From an uncultured Gammaproteobacteria bacterium (lineage in GTDB: Bacteria; Pseudomonadota; Gammaproteobacteria; GCA-001735895): a DNA stretch of 6,441 nucleotides. The position numbers and the translations under genes are program-made. The notes below the pieces were generated by a model, which did no database searches, was not told the DNA's origin, and saw only the letters and a list, made by a program, of their open reading frames with translations. Where the stretch lies: the NCBI GenBank assembly GCA_937980285.1, contig CALJQI010000145.1:1-6441 (forward strand), written 5' to 3'. This document shows positions 5,769 to 6,441 of this stretch, piece after piece. Every line of letters starts with the position of its first letter. Position 1 is the first letter of the stretch.

Positions 5769-5788
5769 TGGCCTATGTTATCAGGCCA
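5769..5788 (-). promoter_or_regulatory. Perfect 6-8-6 dyad abutting the esterase start codon
   Basis: TGGCCT (5769-5774) and AGGCCA (5783-5788) are perfect inverted arms around an 8-base loop. In the esterase mRNA this hairpin would end directly at the ATG and bury the only SD-like bases (AGG) in its stem. It could lower translation, or be an operator dyad in DNA. It fills about a third of the 56-base gap between the divergent esterase and TPR-like genes. Confidence 0.4.
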
Positions 5789-5824
5789 GGGCCGGAATTT
5801 GCATTAGTCGATGAGCGGCGTAAT

Positions 5825-6441
5825 ATGGCGATTACGATGAAATTCAGGCAAAACATTCCTGATCATGCGGTGACCACGATTCCGGTGCTGGCGCTGATGT
5901 TCGCGGTGCATTATTTCCTGCTGCGCGACGAACCGGCGGATCCGGGAATCGAGCTCACCAACGGCGCGCCGACCTTTTACCAGCACTGGCAGTGGCAGCT
6001 CGACGAAGGCGAACTCGATATCGACGCCGAACTCAATCGTCTCGAGCTCGACGACGCCAAGCGCGACCGCTCGATTCGCGAACTGCTGCAGCAGAAAAAG
6101 TATCAGCAGGCGCGCACCCTCCTGCTCGAGGTCGCCGCCGCCGCGGTGGCCCAGGCCAACCAGGCGCGCTTCGGCGACACGCTGCTGTTGCTCGGCGAAG
6201 TCGCCATCAACCAGCAGGAACTAGCGGCCGCCGAGATTTACCTTCAGGAAGCGCTTTACCTCTCGATGGAGCAGGACAACCTGATGGGCACCGCGCGCAG
6301 CTACCAGCTGCTCGGCCAGTTGAATATCCGCGCGCGCGAACTGGCGCGTCATGCGTCCAATACCAATGACGATCTGTGGCAGGCGCGCAACTCGATTTCT
6401 CGCGGTTACTACCAGGGCGTCGATCAAAATCTGCAGCGCGT
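5825..6441 (+). CDS. Membrane-anchored TPR-like protein, N-terminal part (3' end outside window)
   Basis: An open frame runs from ATG 5825 to the right edge (205 full codons, no stop). After a short basic N-terminus (MAITMKFRQN) comes one hydrophobic helix at about 14-33 (HAVTTIPVLALMFAVHYFLL). No cleavage site is evident, so it is probably a signal anchor with the rest in the periplasm. From about 80 to 185 the sequence is helical and TPR-like, with paired helices such as IRELLQQKKYQQARTLLLEV, DTLLLLGEVAINQQELAAAE with IYLQEALYLSMEQ, and MGTARSYQLLGQLNIRAREL. TPR arrays are protein-binding scaffolds. The SD is weak (GAG near 5813-5815). ATG 5837 is an alternative start, but it has no better SD. 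Codon use, with strong G/C third positions, matches a real gene. I do not recognise a specific family, and the function is unknown. Confidence 0.8.
   Translation, partial: MAITMKFRQNIPDHAVTTIPVLALMFAVHYFLLRDEPADPGIELTNGAPTFYQHWQWQLDEGELDIDAELNRLELDDAKRDRSIRELLQQKKYQQARTLLLEVAAAAVAQANQARFGDTLLLLGEVAINQQELAAAEIYLQEALYLSMEQDNLMGTARSYQLLGQLNIRARELARHASNTNDDLWQARNSISRGYYQGVDQNLQR

Noticed and set aside
5992..6369. 125-residue plus-strand open frame
   Set aside because: It is extremely rich in Arg, Ala and Pro and lies in another frame of the TPR-like gene, whose own frame has normal protein composition and extends beyond both ends.
1..6441. Mobile element, phage, CRISPR or defence island
   Set aside because: No transposase, integrase, phage, Cas or toxin-antitoxin gene, no regularly spaced repeat array and no terminal repeats were seen. 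The genes are intact and housekeeping or metabolic in type.

Overview
The window looks like ordinary chromosomal DNA from a gammaproteobacterium with moderately high GC. The main clues are a UbiA of the ubiquinone-making proteobacterial type, a GcvA-like LysR regulator, and tightly packed genes with Shine-Dalgarno (SD) sites. The organism's identity, and any marine or environmental origin, is inference only. I see no rRNA, tRNA, CRISPR array, insertion sequence or phage gene.

Layout: (1) 1-579 (+) is the C-terminal two thirds of ubiA, cut by the left edge. (2) 600-1040 (-) is a small stand-alone GAF-domain protein, convergent with ubiA across 20 bases. (3) 1041-1293 is a gene-free gap with a probable rho-independent terminator for the next operon and a nested inverted repeat. 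(4) 1294-1857 (-) is a small multi-pass membrane protein rich in His/Asp. Its start overlaps by 4 bases the stop of a LysR-type regulator (1854-2768, -), so the two form one operon. (5) 2769-2884 is a 116-base AT-rich divergent control region with three copies of a TTCGATA direct repeat and a perfect 7-5-7 inverted repeat. (6) 2885-4021 (+) is a Rieske oxygenase alpha subunit with all iron ligands intact and a Glu at the electron-bridge position, which resembles carnitine and other quaternary-amine monooxygenases. (7) 4252-4794 (+) is a small ankyrin-repeat lipoprotein. (8) 4854-5768 (-) is an alpha/beta hydrolase of the hormone-sensitive-lipase family, convergent with the ankyrin gene across a 59-base spacer that folds into a nested palindrome. 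(9) 5825-6441 (+) is the N-terminal part of a membrane-anchored TPR-like protein, running off the right edge.

The one unit that hangs together functionally is LysR + membrane protein, divergent from the Rieske oxygenase. By the usual logic of such pairs, the LysR protein probably senses the oxygenase's substrate or product and controls the shared intergenic region. No ferredoxin reductase partner is encoded in the window, so the oxygenase is an orphan alpha subunit here. The other genes show no clear pathway link. I do not see convincing evidence of a wholly new system. The best leads are the operator architecture at 2769-2884, the orphan oxygenase, and the structured convergent spacer at 4797-4857.
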